This document shows positions 51,166-60,205 of a stretch of DNA of 64,000 nucleotides, piece after piece; within the stretch, counting starts at the first letter, position 1, and every line of letters begins with the position of its first letter. This DNA comes from Daejeonella sp. JGW-45 (GTDB lineage Bacteria; Bacteroidota; Bacteroidia; Sphingobacteriales; Sphingobacteriaceae). A program made the position numbers and the translations under genes. Below the pieces are notes generated by a model. It was not told where the DNA came from. It saw only the letters and a list, made by a program, of their open reading frames with translations, and searched no databases. The stretch is from NCBI RefSeq assembly GCF_029360805.1, contig NZ_JARKNC010000001.1, positions 248,001 to 312,000 of the forward strand. Reading direction: 5' to 3'.

Positions 51166-51816
51166 ATGAAAGCTTATTTTAAGCCATTTCTTGCTGTCGT
51201 ATTAATTTTGCTTGCCGACCAGATTTTAAAGTTCTGGATCAAACTTAACATGACCCTTGGTCAGGAGTTTAAGGTTCTGGGCAACTATGTCCTGATCCAT
51301 TTTACCGAAAATAACGGTATGGCTTTCGGTATGGAGTTCGGCGGTGAGGCGGGCAAGCTTGCCCTGACTCTTTTCCGCATCGCTGCGGTTTGCGGTATTG
51401 GCTATGGCGTTGTTTATCTGATCCAGAAAAAGTATCACCGGGGCCTGATCATGAATCTCTCCCTGATCTTCGCAGGTGCGATGGGGAACATTATTGACTC
51501 TACCTTTTATGGGATAATATTCAACGAAAGCACCTATTATGAGGCGGCTAAGCTTTTACCTCCCGAAGGAGGCTATTCGAGCTTGTTCCACGGTAAAGTG
51601 GTAGATATGTTCTACCTCCCGATCCTGCAGGGCATTTATCCTTCATGGGTGCCGGTATGGGGTGGTGAGGAGTTTATATTCTTCCGGCCGGTATTTAATA
51701 TTGCCGACTCGGCAATATCAATCGGCGTGGTGATGATCCTCATCTACCAGAAAAGATATTTTAAAGAAGAGAAGAAGGAAGAAATTTACCCGCATAGCGA
51801 GATGATCGAGGAATAG
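51166..51816 (+). CDS. lspA: prolipoprotein signal peptidase (signal peptidase II)
   Basis: 216 residues, four membrane helices. Catalytic Asp pair in GNIIDS (about 108-113) and FNIADSAIS (about 181-189), with ENNGMAFG the helix-2 motif. It is longer than the usual 160-170 residues because of an insertion before the second Asp (ESTYYEAAKLLPPEGG and flanking), as in other Bacteroidota. It cleaves the many lipoprotein precursors in this window. ATG follows the preceding stop directly. Confidence 0.93.
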   Translation: MKAYFKPFLAVVLILLADQILKFWIKLNMTLGQEFKVLGNYVLIHFTENNGMAFGMEFGGEAGKLALTLFRIAAVCGIGYGVVYLIQKKYHRGLIMNLSLIFAGAMGNIIDSTFYGIIFNESTYYEAAKLLPPEGGYSSLFHGKVVDMFYLPILQGIYPSWVPVWGGEEFIFFRPVFNIADSAISIGVVMILIYQKRYFKEEKKEEIYPHSEMIEE

Positions 51817-51871
51817 TATCAAGTGGCAGGTATCAAGACCCTGTCCCTGCTGGCGGAGCGCGGCAACAAAG

Positions 51872-51899
51872 AGGTAGTTTGTATAAACTGCCTTTTTTT
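51872..51899 (+). terminator. terminator of the ileS-dksA-lspA unit
   Basis: AGGTAGTTT (51872-51880), GTAT loop, AAACTGCCT (51885-51893; one G-U pair), then TTTTTT. The rest of the 334-nt gap to 52150 has no supported gene. Confidence 0.75.
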
Positions 51900-52150
51900 A
51901 TGGAGACTGCGGTGTGTACGTGTCCGTCAGCCTAAAAACTTTCCAACACCTGTAATACTTCCCGCAAAGTTTCCGTCTAGCAAAAGAGCCTTTAAAATCT
52001 TTCGCCATTTGCTGATTATCTATACTCTCCAAGGTTAATTTACCAATATAAACCATTGACAACCAGACGAAATAACTAACTGACAAAATTCGGATTATGG
52101 AATTGGCACGAATATTACATCCCACTATAAAGATTAAATAAAATAAAGAA

Positions 52151-52867
52151 ATGATAAATAATATGAAAACGATAATTGCCGCAGCCCTGATCAGTGTATT
52201 CAGTTTAACTGCATATTCCCAGAACGTAGATACCCGCAAAAAGATAGAAGTGAACGGGACAGCCGAAGCAGAAGTGACTCCTGATATTATCTATATCAGC
52301 ATGTCTTTGAAGGAATATTTCAGGGACTCAGCAAATAAGAAGAAAGTAGAGATCGAAGAACTGGAAAGGCAGCTTCAGGCCGCAGTGCTGAAAGCCGGAG
52401 TCCCGCAGGAGAATTTTATGATCAATAACATTTCCAGCTATACGGATTACTGGACAAAAAAGAAATCAGCAGAGTTCCTGGCCCGTAAACAATACCGTAT
52501 TAAGGTTACGGACCTGACTAAGTTTAACGAGATCATGAGCGCTGTAGATCCAAAAGGTATAGAGTACAGCAATATTGAGAGCTATGATTATTCAAAAATA
52601 GAACAGCTTAAAAAAGATCTCAAGATCAAAGCACTGCAGGCGGCAAAAGATAAGGCTAACTACCTGATCACGTCTATCGGCGGAAGCCTTGGAAGTCCGC
52701 TGGACATAACCGAAATAAACAATGAGTATTACCCGCAACCCATTTACCGTGCCAATACCATGATGAAAACGGAAGCTGCTATGGATGCTGCCGCATCAAT
52801 GCCGGATATCGACTTTAAAAAGATAAAGCTGACCTATCAGATGAAGGCGGTGTTTGAGATAAAATAA
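52151..52867 (+). CDS. SIMPL-domain (DUF541) periplasmic protein
   Basis: 238 residues; the ATG at 52163 (MKTIIAAALISVFS) is an equally good start. Signal peptide to about SQ (24). The SIMPL fold is seen in IEVNGTAEAEVTPDIIYISMSL (start) and ALQAAKDKANYLITSIG (helix). Found as an outer-envelope or stress-linked protein in many bacteria; biochemical role not settled. Ends just before a strong terminator. Confidence 0.82.
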   Translation: MINNMKTIIAAALISVFSLTAYSQNVDTRKKIEVNGTAEAEVTPDIIYISMSLKEYFRDSANKKKVEIEELERQLQAAVLKAGVPQENFMINNISSYTDYWTKKKSAEFLARKQYRIKVTDLTKFNEIMSAVDPKGIEYSNIESYDYSKIEQLKKDLKIKALQAAKDKANYLITSIGGSLGSPLDITEINNEYYPQPIYRANTMMKTEAAMDAAASMPDIDFKKIKLTYQMKAVFEIK

Positions 52868-52889
52868 TCATTTGCGAATACGAATTTGC

Positions 52890-52923
52890 AAAAGCCTTTC
52901 CGACGGAGAGGCTTTTGTTTTTG
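52890..52923 (+). terminator. intrinsic terminator
   Basis: AAAAGCCTTTCC (52890-52901) pairs with GGAGAGGCTTTT (52905-52916), 12 bp with one G-U pair and a 3-nt loop, then GTTTTTG. It ends the SIMPL gene. Confidence 0.85.
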
Positions 52924-53019
52924 TAACAGAACAGCACTTCCATGAATGCCTGATATCAATTATATTGCTTTCTTATATTTGTAAATGTTCCTGACCCCAA
53001 TAGTAAAGCTGCAAGACAC

Positions 53020-53062
53020 TTTCAACTTTCAACCCGATAGCAATCGGGTTTCAACTTTCAAC
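53020..53062. repeat. hairpin flanked by TTTCAACTTTCAAC direct repeats
   Basis: TTTCAACTTTCAAC at 53020-53033 and 53049-53062 flank the hairpin AACCCGAT/ATCGGGTT (53031-53050, loop AGCA). It lies right upstream of the kinase-like gene. The CCGATAGC core recalls the palindrome at 17238. Confidence 0.65.
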
Positions 53063-53067
53063 TGATC

Positions 53068-54123
53068 ATGGACCGACTCCAGGAACCCAGGAACGATGTT
53101 CCGTCGAAGAAGAAAACACTGTACGCCATACGGCCGGAGCTCAGGGAGTATTTGCTTAAGTATGACCGGGAGGTAAAGCTGCCTGTCCAGTATTCCGACC
53201 TTTTGCGATTTAACCTTTTTACCCCTCTGCGCGACAAGGAGGGCAAGGATACTCTTTGGCATACGGTTTATTATGATGAGAGTGAGATGAAAGAGCTATT
53301 TCCAAATCTCACCTATATCTATGCTCTGATGAATACCGATGGCGACACCGCGGTGATGGAGCATCTTTCTGTAGCCCGGATAGATTACTGCACCTTTGCA
53401 AATACACGCCCGTTCAGGATCAGGATCATTAATAAGCTGAATGACAATTACGATCATTTCTACATCAAGGTAGCCGACGCGTCGCGGGTATACGGGCTGG
53501 AGCTGGAGCACGTACTGTCGCCCAACCGGATCATTTACATGACGGATGGGAATACTTTAATTGAAGAGCATATACCGGGCCTTCCCGGCGATCTCTTTAT
53601 TGAGCACCGGCTCGAAACCAATAAGTTTAACCAGATCAGGATCTGCAAGGAGTTTGTAAAGTTTAACGAACGCTGTTTTGTAAGGCTGTTAGGTGATATG
53701 AGGTCTTACAATTTTGTGGTGGATATTACTCCGGATATTGAGGGAAACCAGTACCGTCTGCGTGCGATAGACTTCGACCAGCAATCTTACGAGGGCAGGC
53801 TGAAGATGTATCTTCCCCATTATTTCAAGGAGAATGTTAAATTGGTACAGCTGGGCATGAAACACATGGACGACACTACCATGCGCCAATACCAGGAGGA
53901 GGAACGGAGCCTCATAGCTAACCGTTTCCGCTCGGGTTACTACAGGCTGGAAGATCTCTTCCGCATTATGAATATTGACGATATATCACACCCGGCTAAG
54001 ATCATGCAACTGAGCCAGGAACTGGCGGCCCATTATAAAAATCCTGTGTTTAATAGTTGTAACAGAATGGGTCAGCTGGTTTTTGAATGTCTAGGACAGG
54101 TTGTTGGAAAGAGAGGACTTTGA
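53068..54123 (+). CDS. conserved hypothetical protein with kinase-like motifs
   Basis: 351 residues, soluble. The middle reads FVRLLGDMRSYNFVV (about 210-224) and then RLRAIDFDQQSYEGR (about 230-244), which parallels the Brenner-type D-x4-N and downstream DFD metal-binding Asp of aminoglycoside-phosphotransferase/choline-kinase folds. An earlier EEHIPGLPGDLFI stretch would fit the hinge region. A clear glycine-rich loop is not seen. It may be an atypical phosphotransferase; its substrate is unknown. Neighbours (SIMPL, pyc) give no clue. Confidence 0.6.
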   Translation: MDRLQEPRNDVPSKKKTLYAIRPELREYLLKYDREVKLPVQYSDLLRFNLFTPLRDKEGKDTLWHTVYYDESEMKELFPNLTYIYALMNTDGDTAVMEHLSVARIDYCTFANTRPFRIRIINKLNDNYDHFYIKVADASRVYGLELEHVLSPNRIIYMTDGNTLIEEHIPGLPGDLFIEHRLETNKFNQIRICKEFVKFNERCFVRLLGDMRSYNFVVDITPDIEGNQYRLRAIDFDQQSYEGRLKMYLPHYFKENVKLVQLGMKHMDDTTMRQYQEEERSLIANRFRSGYYRLEDLFRIMNIDDISHPAKIMQLSQELAAHYKNPVFNSCNRMGQLVFECLGQVVGKRGL

Positions 54124-54180
54124 TCTTTCAGTTTCCAGTTTTCAGTTTTCAGTTTTCAGTTCTCCTCTTTCATCTTCCCC

Positions 54181-57100
54181 TCACATAAACTCGAGCACCA
54201 TATCGTCAGTATTAACAAGCGTACCGGGAGTCAAAACAATATCTCCTACTTTACCATCGGCATTAGCTGCAATATTAGTTTCCATTTTCATCGCCTCAAC
54301 CATAAATAACGGCTGATTTTTCTTTACAACATCTCCCTTTTTAACAAAGATCTTCGACAGCATACCCTGCAGTGGCGAACCGATATGGTTCTCGTTGGAT
54401 TTATCAATTTTACGGTTCTCCTGTTTAACTACCTTAATTGATTTATCCTGTACTTCGATGTTCCTGGTTTGTCCGTTCAGCTTAAAGAAAGCTGTACGCA
54501 TCCCTTTATCATCAGCAGGACCGATCGACTGAAGCCGTACAAGTAAGGTTTTACCGGGAGCAAGCTGGATCGTGGTTTCTTCACCAGGCTTCATACCATA
54601 CAAGAAGTATTTGGTAGGAACTACATCCACGTCGCCATACTTACGGAACATCTGGATATAATCCTCGGTTACCTTGGGGTACATCTTATATGACAGGTAG
54701 GTTGTGTACGGCAGATCATCCCCAAAGTTCTTCTTAAAGTCTTTGAAATCCTGTTCCAGGTCCAGTGGGGCAATTGTTTTGCCTGGCCGCTCTGTAAGTG
54801 GGCTTTTGCCTTTTAGTATGATCCGCTGAAGCTCTTCAGGGAATCCACCTTCCGGCTGACCGAGCTCGCCCATGAAGAATGAAACAACAGATTCAGGAAA
54901 AGACAACTGCTCACCTTTAGTGAAAATATCTTCTTTGCTGATGTTATTTGCAACCATGTATTGGGCAAGGTCGCCTACTACCTTCGAGCTCGGTGTAACC
55001 TTAACGATATCACCGAACATCTCATTCACATCTGCATAACGCTCCTTGATCTCTTCAAATTTATCGCCCAGACCAAGTGAAATTGCCTGGGGCTTCAGGT
55101 TAGAATACTGTCCGCCTGGTATTTCATTCCGGAACACTTCGGCAGAGCTGGATTTCATTCCCGATTCGAACGGATAATAATAATCACGTACTTGCTCCCA
55201 ATAATTGCTGAACTGGTTCAGTGACTTAATATCGTAAGGGTTTTCCCTTTCGTGAAAGCGCATCATCTCCACAACCGAATTAAAGTTGGGTTGCGATGTC
55301 AGTCCTGATAAAGATCCCAAAGCACAGTCAACCACGTCAACCCCTGCCTCAATGGCCATTAAATAAGTGGCAGACTGAAGTGATGAAGTATCGTGAGTAT
55401 GTAAATGGATCGGGATCTTAACGGTGTCTTTCAGCGCTTCAATCAGGATCTTTGCCGCGTAAGGCTTTAATAAGCCGGACATGTCCTTAACTCCCAGAAT
55501 ATGTGAGCCGGCATTTTCAAGATCTTTGGCCATTTTCACATAATAGTCAAGGTTGTATTTTGAGCGCTCCGGATTAAGGATATCGCCGGTATAGCACAAT
55601 GAGCCTTCGGCGATACCACCGGTTTTACGCACCATTTCTATACATGGAGCAATATTCTCCATCCAGTTGAGGGAGTCGAATATGCGGAAGACATCCACAC
55701 CATTTTCCCAGCTCTTCTGAACAAAAGATTCCACGAGATTATCCGGATATGCAGAATATCCGACGCCATTACATCCCCTGATAAGCATCTGGATCAAAAT
55801 ATTCGGCATCGCAGCCCGCAATTTCTGCAAACGCATCCATGGGTCTTCGTGCAGGAACCTTAGGCAAACATCAAAAGTTGCGCCTCCCCAGGCTTCCATA
55901 CTGAATGTCTGAGGATGATCTTTCGCGTAGGCTTCTGCAACTTTCAGCATGTCGTAGGTACGCATGCGTGTTGCCAGCAGCGACTGGTGACCGTCACGGA
56001 AAGTTGTGTCTGTATAATAGATCTTCTTCTCGTTCTTAAGCCAGGTACAAAATGCTTCTGCTCCCATTTCTGTAAGCATGTCTTTCGTTCCCTTTGGATA
56101 TGGTGAAGCATGATCGTACTCCGGAACAACGGGCTTCTCGAGACGCCGGTCTTTATCGTAGTTCTTTACATCCGGGTTTCCGTTAAGCGAAACTTCACCC
56201 AGGAAGGAAAGGATCCTGGTACCTCGGTCAAGCCCTGTTTTGATCTTAAACAATTCGGGATACTCCTGAATGAAATTAACAGTAGCTTTTCCTTCAGTGA
56301 AAACCGGGTGATTGATAATGTTCTCCAGGAACTGGATATTGTTCTTTACCCCCCGTATCCTGAATTCACGGAGCGCACGGTTCATCTTACGCGTAGCATC
56401 CATCAATGTAGCCCCCTGGGTGCTTACTTTAACAAGCATAGAATCGAAGAAAGGACTGATCTTCATTCCCGGATAAGTGCTTCCCTCGTCGAGCCTTACA
56501 CCAAATCCGGTGGCATTCCTGTACGTGATCAGGGTGCCGTAATCGGGCTTAAAATCGCTGGATGGATCTTCCGTAGTGATACGGCATTGCATCGCGTAAC
56601 CATTCTTCATCACCTTGCTCTGGTCAGAAAGACCGATCTCGGGATCGCTTAATTTGTAACCGTCGGCGATATAGATCTGGGTTTTTATCAAATCTATGCC
56701 GGTAATCATTTCCGTTACTGTATGTTCAACCTGGATCCTCGGGTTTACTTCTATAAAATAGATGTTTTCCTCTGAGTCCACCAGGAACTCTACCGTGCCG
56801 ACGTTATTGTAATTTACCGCTTTCGCGATATTGACCGCATACGTATAAAGCTGCTGGCGTGTTTCCTCTTTTAAATTCAGCGACGGGGCAACTTCAACAA
56901 CTTTCTGGAAGCGTCTTTGTACTGAACAATCGCGTTCATACAGGTGCATCACATTCTTATAGCAATCGGCAACGATCTGAATTTCAATATGGCGCGGCCG
57001 GTCTATAAATTTCTCCAGGAAAACGGTATCATCACCAAAGGCATTCTTAGCCTCACTTCTTGCTTCAGAATACGCCTTTTTCAGTTCCTCTTCGGTCCTG

Positions 57101-57618
57101 ACTACCCGCATACCACGGCCGCCACCGCCTGCGGCAGCTTTAACCATAAGCGGGAACCCGATCCGTCCGGCTTCCGACATGGCAATGTCAAGAGTTGTCA
57201 GATCAGGGCGGTTACTTTCTATGATAGGGATCTTAGCTTCGGTGGCAACGGTTTTTGCTGTGATCTTATCCCCTAAAGCAATCATTACATCCGGCCTTGG
57301 CCCGATAAAAATGATTCCATTATCGGCACATTGCTGGGCAAATTCCGGATTCTCTGACAAAAAGCCATATCCGGGATGGATAGCATCTGCTTTACAATAT
57401 TTAGCCATCTCAATGATGGCCTGAATATCAAGGTAAGGTTTTAAAGGATCGCTATCTTCGCCGATTTGGTAGGCTTCATCAGCTTTATAGCGGTGCAGAG
57501 AATACCGGTCCTCATAAGTATAGATCGCCGCAGTCTGAATGTTAAGTTCGTTGCAGGCACGGCTAATTCTGATCGCAATTTCTCCCCTGTTGGCAATCAG
57601 TATTTTTTTGATATTCAT
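54181..57618 (-). CDS. pyc: pyruvate carboxylase
   Basis: 1145 residues in one chain: biotin carboxylase (about 1-450; ATP-grasp KAAAGGGGRGMRVV, EVNPRIQVEHTVTE), carboxyltransferase (about 525-800; TTFRDGHQSLLATRMRT, HTHDTS), and C-terminal biotinyl domain (EAMKMET, Lys about 1110). Makes oxaloacetate from pyruvate, bicarbonate and ATP. It would also feed in pyruvate released by the sialic acid lyase. Single leftward unit with its own promoter. Confidence 0.96.
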   Translation of the reverse strand: MNIKKILIANRGEIAIRISRACNELNIQTAAIYTYEDRYSLHRYKADEAYQIGEDSDPLKPYLDIQAIIEMAKYCKADAIHPGYGFLSENPEFAQQCADNGIIFIGPRPDVMIALGDKITAKTVATEAKIPIIESNRPDLTTLDIAMSEAGRIGFPLMVKAAAGGGGRGMRVVRTEEELKKAYSEARSEAKNAFGDDTVFLEKFIDRPRHIEIQIVADCYKNVMHLYERDCSVQRRFQKVVEVAPSLNLKEETRQQLYTYAVNIAKAVNYNNVGTVEFLVDSEENIYFIEVNPRIQVEHTVTEMITGIDLIKTQIYIADGYKLSDPEIGLSDQSKVMKNGYAMQCRITTEDPSSDFKPDYGTLITYRNATGFGVRLDEGSTYPGMKISPFFDSMLVKVSTQGATLMDATRKMNRALREFRIRGVKNNIQFLENIINHPVFTEGKATVNFIQEYPELFKIKTGLDRGTRILSFLGEVSLNGNPDVKNYDKDRRLEKPVVPEYDHASPYPKGTKDMLTEMGAEAFCTWLKNEKKIYYTDTTFRDGHQSLLATRMRTYDMLKVAEAYAKDHPQTFSMEAWGGATFDVCLRFLHEDPWMRLQKLRAAMPNILIQMLIRGCNGVGYSAYPDNLVESFVQKSWENGVDVFRIFDSLNWMENIAPCIEMVRKTGGIAEGSLCYTGDILNPERSKYNLDYYVKMAKDLENAGSHILGVKDMSGLLKPYAAKILIEALKDTVKIPIHLHTHDTSSLQSATYLMAIEAGVDVVDCALGSLSGLTSQPNFNSVVEMMRFHERENPYDIKSLNQFSNYWEQVRDYYYPFESGMKSSSAEVFRNEIPGGQYSNLKPQAISLGLGDKFEEIKERYADVNEMFGDIVKVTPSSKVVGDLAQYMVANNISKEDIFTKGEQLSFPESVVSFFMGELGQPEGGFPEELQRIILKGKSPLTERPGKTIAPLDLEQDFKDFKKNFGDDLPYTTYLSYKMYPKVTEDYIQMFRKYGDVDVVPTKYFLYGMKPGEETTIQLAPGKTLLVRLQSIGPADDKGMRTAFFKLNGQTRNIEVQDKSIKVVKQENRKIDKSNENHIGSPLQGMLSKIFVKKGDVVKKNQPLFMVEAMKMETNIAANADGKVGDIVLTPGTLVNTDDMVLEFM

Positions 57619-57638
57619 ATTTTAATAGAAACTTGCTT

Positions 57639-57669
57639 CCAAGATATGAAATTTATGCAGTATACCAAA
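57639..57669 (-). promoter_or_regulatory. promoter of pyc
   Basis: On the minus strand TTTG (57669-57666), 19-nt spacer, TATCTTGG (57646-57639), one mismatch to TAnnTTTG. Predicted start about 12-15 nt before the ATG. Confidence 0.5.
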
Positions 57670-57759
57670 AAACAATATGGTTCAAATCATTGACCTGTTG
57701 AGTTTAAAACCACATTTATGTAGCTAAAAATCCGGCACAGGCTTTGTAATAATCGTCAG

Positions 57760-58221
57760 ATGCAAAAACCAATAAGCTCTAAATTAAAATGGGTGGAACG
57801 GGTATCTTACCTGATGGACGAGCAGTTCCGTTTGCCGGGAACCAAGTTCCGGTTTGGCCTCGATCCTATTATTAATCTGATCCCGGTAGCGGGAGATCTT
57901 GGCGGTTTTGCAGTTTCCGCAGTACTTCTGTTAACGATGGCGAAGCATGGTGTAAGCTCAAAGGTACTGATCCTGATGACGCTAAATATCATCCTTGATT
58001 CAACGATAGGCGCTATCCCCGTTCTGGGTCACATTTTTGACTTTGCCTATAAATCAAACAGCAGGAATATAAAGCTGCTTAAAGAGCATTACGACGAAGG
58101 CAAGCACCAGGGAAGCGGCGCCGGCATAATTGCATGGATCGTGATCGTCCTGCTGATATGCTTCCTGCTCTTTGCTTACGTGCTGTGGCTGGTGCTAAGC
58201 TGGCTGATAGATCTTATCTGA
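57760..58221 (+). CDS. DUF4112 membrane protein
   Basis: 153 residues. The DUF4112 core is FRFGLDPIINLIPVAGDLGG (about 30-50) with ILDSTIGAIPVLGHIFDFAYKSN (about 80-102), and a C-terminal hydrophobic helix (AGIIAWIVIVLLICFLLFAYVLW). Inner-membrane protein of unknown role. It converges on and overlaps the response-regulator gene by 8 nt. Confidence 0.85.
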   Translation: MQKPISSKLKWVERVSYLMDEQFRLPGTKFRFGLDPIINLIPVAGDLGGFAVSAVLLLTMAKHGVSSKVLILMTLNIILDSTIGAIPVLGHIFDFAYKSNSRNIKLLKEHYDEGKHQGSGAGIIAWIVIVLLICFLLFAYVLWLVLSWLIDLI

Positions 58222-58594
58222 TTATAATTGGCTCAGGATTAATAAAGCTCTTAATCTCGTTTACAAGCATGTTCAGATCGAAAGGTTTGGGCAGGAATGA
58301 ATCGCACCCGAACTGAGCATTTTTTACAGCTGCTTCCGGATGCGCAGATAGCATGATCACCGGAATATTCTTTTTTCCGGGGTCGCTCTTAAGATCCTGG
58401 CATATCTCGCCACCGTTCCTCCCGGCAAGTAAATAATCAAGAATGATCAGGTCGGGTTCAAAGTCATCGATCATCCGGAACACATTATCACCAGAAAGCA
58501 TAGGCCTAACTTTGAAGCCGCAATAAGTTAACGACAGGTCTATCGCCTCTAAAATTCCCGGATCATCGTCCAGCACTAATATTCGATTTTCCAT
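58214..58594 (-). CDS. single-domain response regulator
   Basis: 126 residues, REC domain only. The acidic pair is in LVLDDDPG (8-15), the phospho-acceptor Asp in IILDYLLAGRNG (about 52), the Thr/Ser in IMLSAHP and the Lys in LPKPF (about 103). With no output domain it must signal through a partner protein; no histidine kinase is in the window. Overlaps DUF4112 tail to tail. Confidence 0.88.
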   Translation of the reverse strand: MENRILVLDDDPGILEAIDLSLTYCGFKVRPMLSGDNVFRMIDDFEPDLIILDYLLAGRNGGEICQDLKSDPGKKNIPVIMLSAHPEAAVKNAQFGCDSFLPKPFDLNMLVNEIKSFINPEPIIIR

Positions 58595-58662
58595 ATCCGT
58601 TATACATTGGTTGTAATATTATACGAAGGGAAATGGAATTTGTTGCAGGAAAGGTAGAGGTG

Positions 58663-58717
58663 TACGTTGTACGTTATACGTTATACGTTATACGTTATAC
58701 GTTATACGTTATACGTT
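58663..58717. repeat. 7-bp tandem repeat array
   Basis: TACGTTA in eight successive units (the first and last ending in G and C). It lies between the response regulator and serS 3' end. Related single units (ACGTATAAC, ACGTACAACGT) recur at 58808-58835. Confidence 0.85.
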
Positions 58718-58842
58718 CCTTGCGAGCGTACCTAACGACTTTACCTCGGAACTCGTCGTTTAAATTGGAATAGGTCCTAAATGCCTGCAGTTTATGCGAT
58801 CACACGTGAGACGTATAACTTAAAACGTACAACGTAAAACTT

Positions 58843-60114
58843 TTAGTTGATAAGCTCAAACCCCGTATACCTCACCAATGCTTCCGGTATCCTGATACCA
58901 CGTTCAGTTTGGTTATTCTCGAGCAGGGATGCCACGATACGCGGCAGGGCGAGCGCACTGCCATTTAAGGTATGCGCGAGTTGTGGTTTGCCTTCCTTGC
59001 CTTTAAACCGGAGCTTCAGACGGTTACTTTGATAGGTCTCGAAATTAGAAACCGAAGAGACTTCGAGCCAGCGTGCCTGTGCTGCGCACCACACTTCCAT
59101 GTCGTATGTTTTGGCCGAAGTGAATCCCATATCGCCGCCGCATAAACTAAGTACACGGTAAGGCAGCTGGAGCTTTTGCAGTAATGATTGCACGTACGTA
59201 CTCATTTCTTCCAGAACGCTGTAAGAACTCTCAGGATGAACAACCTGTACGATCTCAACCTTATCGAACTGGTGCAGCCTGTTTAACCCGCGAACGTGTG
59301 CTCCGTAAGAGCCTGCTTCACGGCGAAAACAAGGCGTGTAGGCTGTATTCCTGATAGGAAGCTCTTCCTCTTTAACGATCACGTCCCGGTAAAGGTTGGT
59401 GATCGGCACCTCCGCGGTAGGTATCAGGTACAGGTTATCTGCACCGATGTGATACATTTGTCCTTCTTTATCCGGAAGTTGTCCGGTGCCAAAGCCAGAA
59501 GCCTCGTTAACTACAACCGGAGGCTGCATTTCGCGGTAACCTGCTGTTTCGGCATGGTCCAGGAAAAAGTTGATCAGCGCCCGCTGAAGCTTTGCCCCTT
59601 TTCCTTTATATACAGGGAATCCCGCGCCGGCAATCTTGTTGCCCAGCTCAAAATCTATAATATCATATTTAGCTGCCAGTTCCCAGTGAGGCAATGCATT
59701 AGCCGGCAACTGCGGAATAGTACCATGTTCTAAAGCAACTACATTATCATCTGGTGTCGAACCTTTCGGGACGGAGCTATGGGGCAGGTTAGGAAGCAAG
59801 ACCAGGCTATTTTGCAGGAGGATCTCGATGGCTCCCAGCTTGTCGCCAAGGCTTTTGGTCTGCTCTTTAAATGCATTTGTCTGCTGTTTGAGACTATCGG
59901 CTTCCTGCTTCAAGCCCTGGCGCATCAGTTCTCCGATCTTTTTGGCTGCTGCATTCGCTTCGGCTGAAATGGAATCAAGCTGCGTTTGCGTCTGGCGGCG
60001 GTCGTCATCAAGCTGGATGATCTGATCAACCAGCTCAGGCTGTTTGAAATTCCTGACGGTTAAACGGCTTAAAACTTCATCTCTATTTTCACGGATATAA
60101 CTAACTTGCAGCAT
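58843..60114 (-). CDS. serS: seryl-tRNA synthetase
   Basis: 423 residues from the ATG at 60114 (MLQVSYIRENRDEV, the usual SerRS start); a longer reading to 60258 adds 48 residues that cross the promoter. Long N-terminal antiparallel coiled coil (about 30-105), then class II motifs: GTGQLPDKEGQMYHIG, TAEVPITN, FRREAGSYGAHVRGLNRLHQF in pieces (motif 2) and C-terminal GSALALPRIVASLLENNQ (motif 3). Charges tRNA-Ser and supplies tRNA-Sec where present. Confidence 0.95.
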   Translation of the reverse strand: MLQVSYIRENRDEVLSRLTVRNFKQPELVDQIIQLDDDRRQTQTQLDSISAEANAAAKKIGELMRQGLKQEADSLKQQTNAFKEQTKSLGDKLGAIEILLQNSLVLLPNLPHSSVPKGSTPDDNVVALEHGTIPQLPANALPHWELAAKYDIIDFELGNKIAGAGFPVYKGKGAKLQRALINFFLDHAETAGYREMQPPVVVNEASGFGTGQLPDKEGQMYHIGADNLYLIPTAEVPITNLYRDVIVKEEELPIRNTAYTPCFRREAGSYGAHVRGLNRLHQFDKVEIVQVVHPESSYSVLEEMSTYVQSLLQKLQLPYRVLSLCGGDMGFTSAKTYDMEVWCAAQARWLEVSSVSNFETYQSNRLKLRFKGKEGKPQLAHTLNGSALALPRIVASLLENNQTERGIRIPEALVRYTGFELIN

Positions 60115-60130
60115 CTTTAATAATTTTACG

Positions 60131-60138
60131 CAAAGATA
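60131..60138 (-). promoter_or_regulatory. -7 element of the serS promoter
   Basis: On the minus strand TATCTTTG, 16 nt before the serS ATG. No convincing TTTG at the right spacing. Start predicted near 60125. Supports the 60114 start codon. Confidence 0.45.
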
Positions 60139-60205
60139 TAAACAGTTTGGAGTTTGATGGCTGATTTTGGAGTATTTCCAATCACACCCGGCCTGAGTTA
60201 AAAAC

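Noticed and set aside
51898-52239. 113-residue minus-strand ORF
   Set aside because: It runs antisense into the SIMPL gene signal region and has no family features; a shadow ORF.
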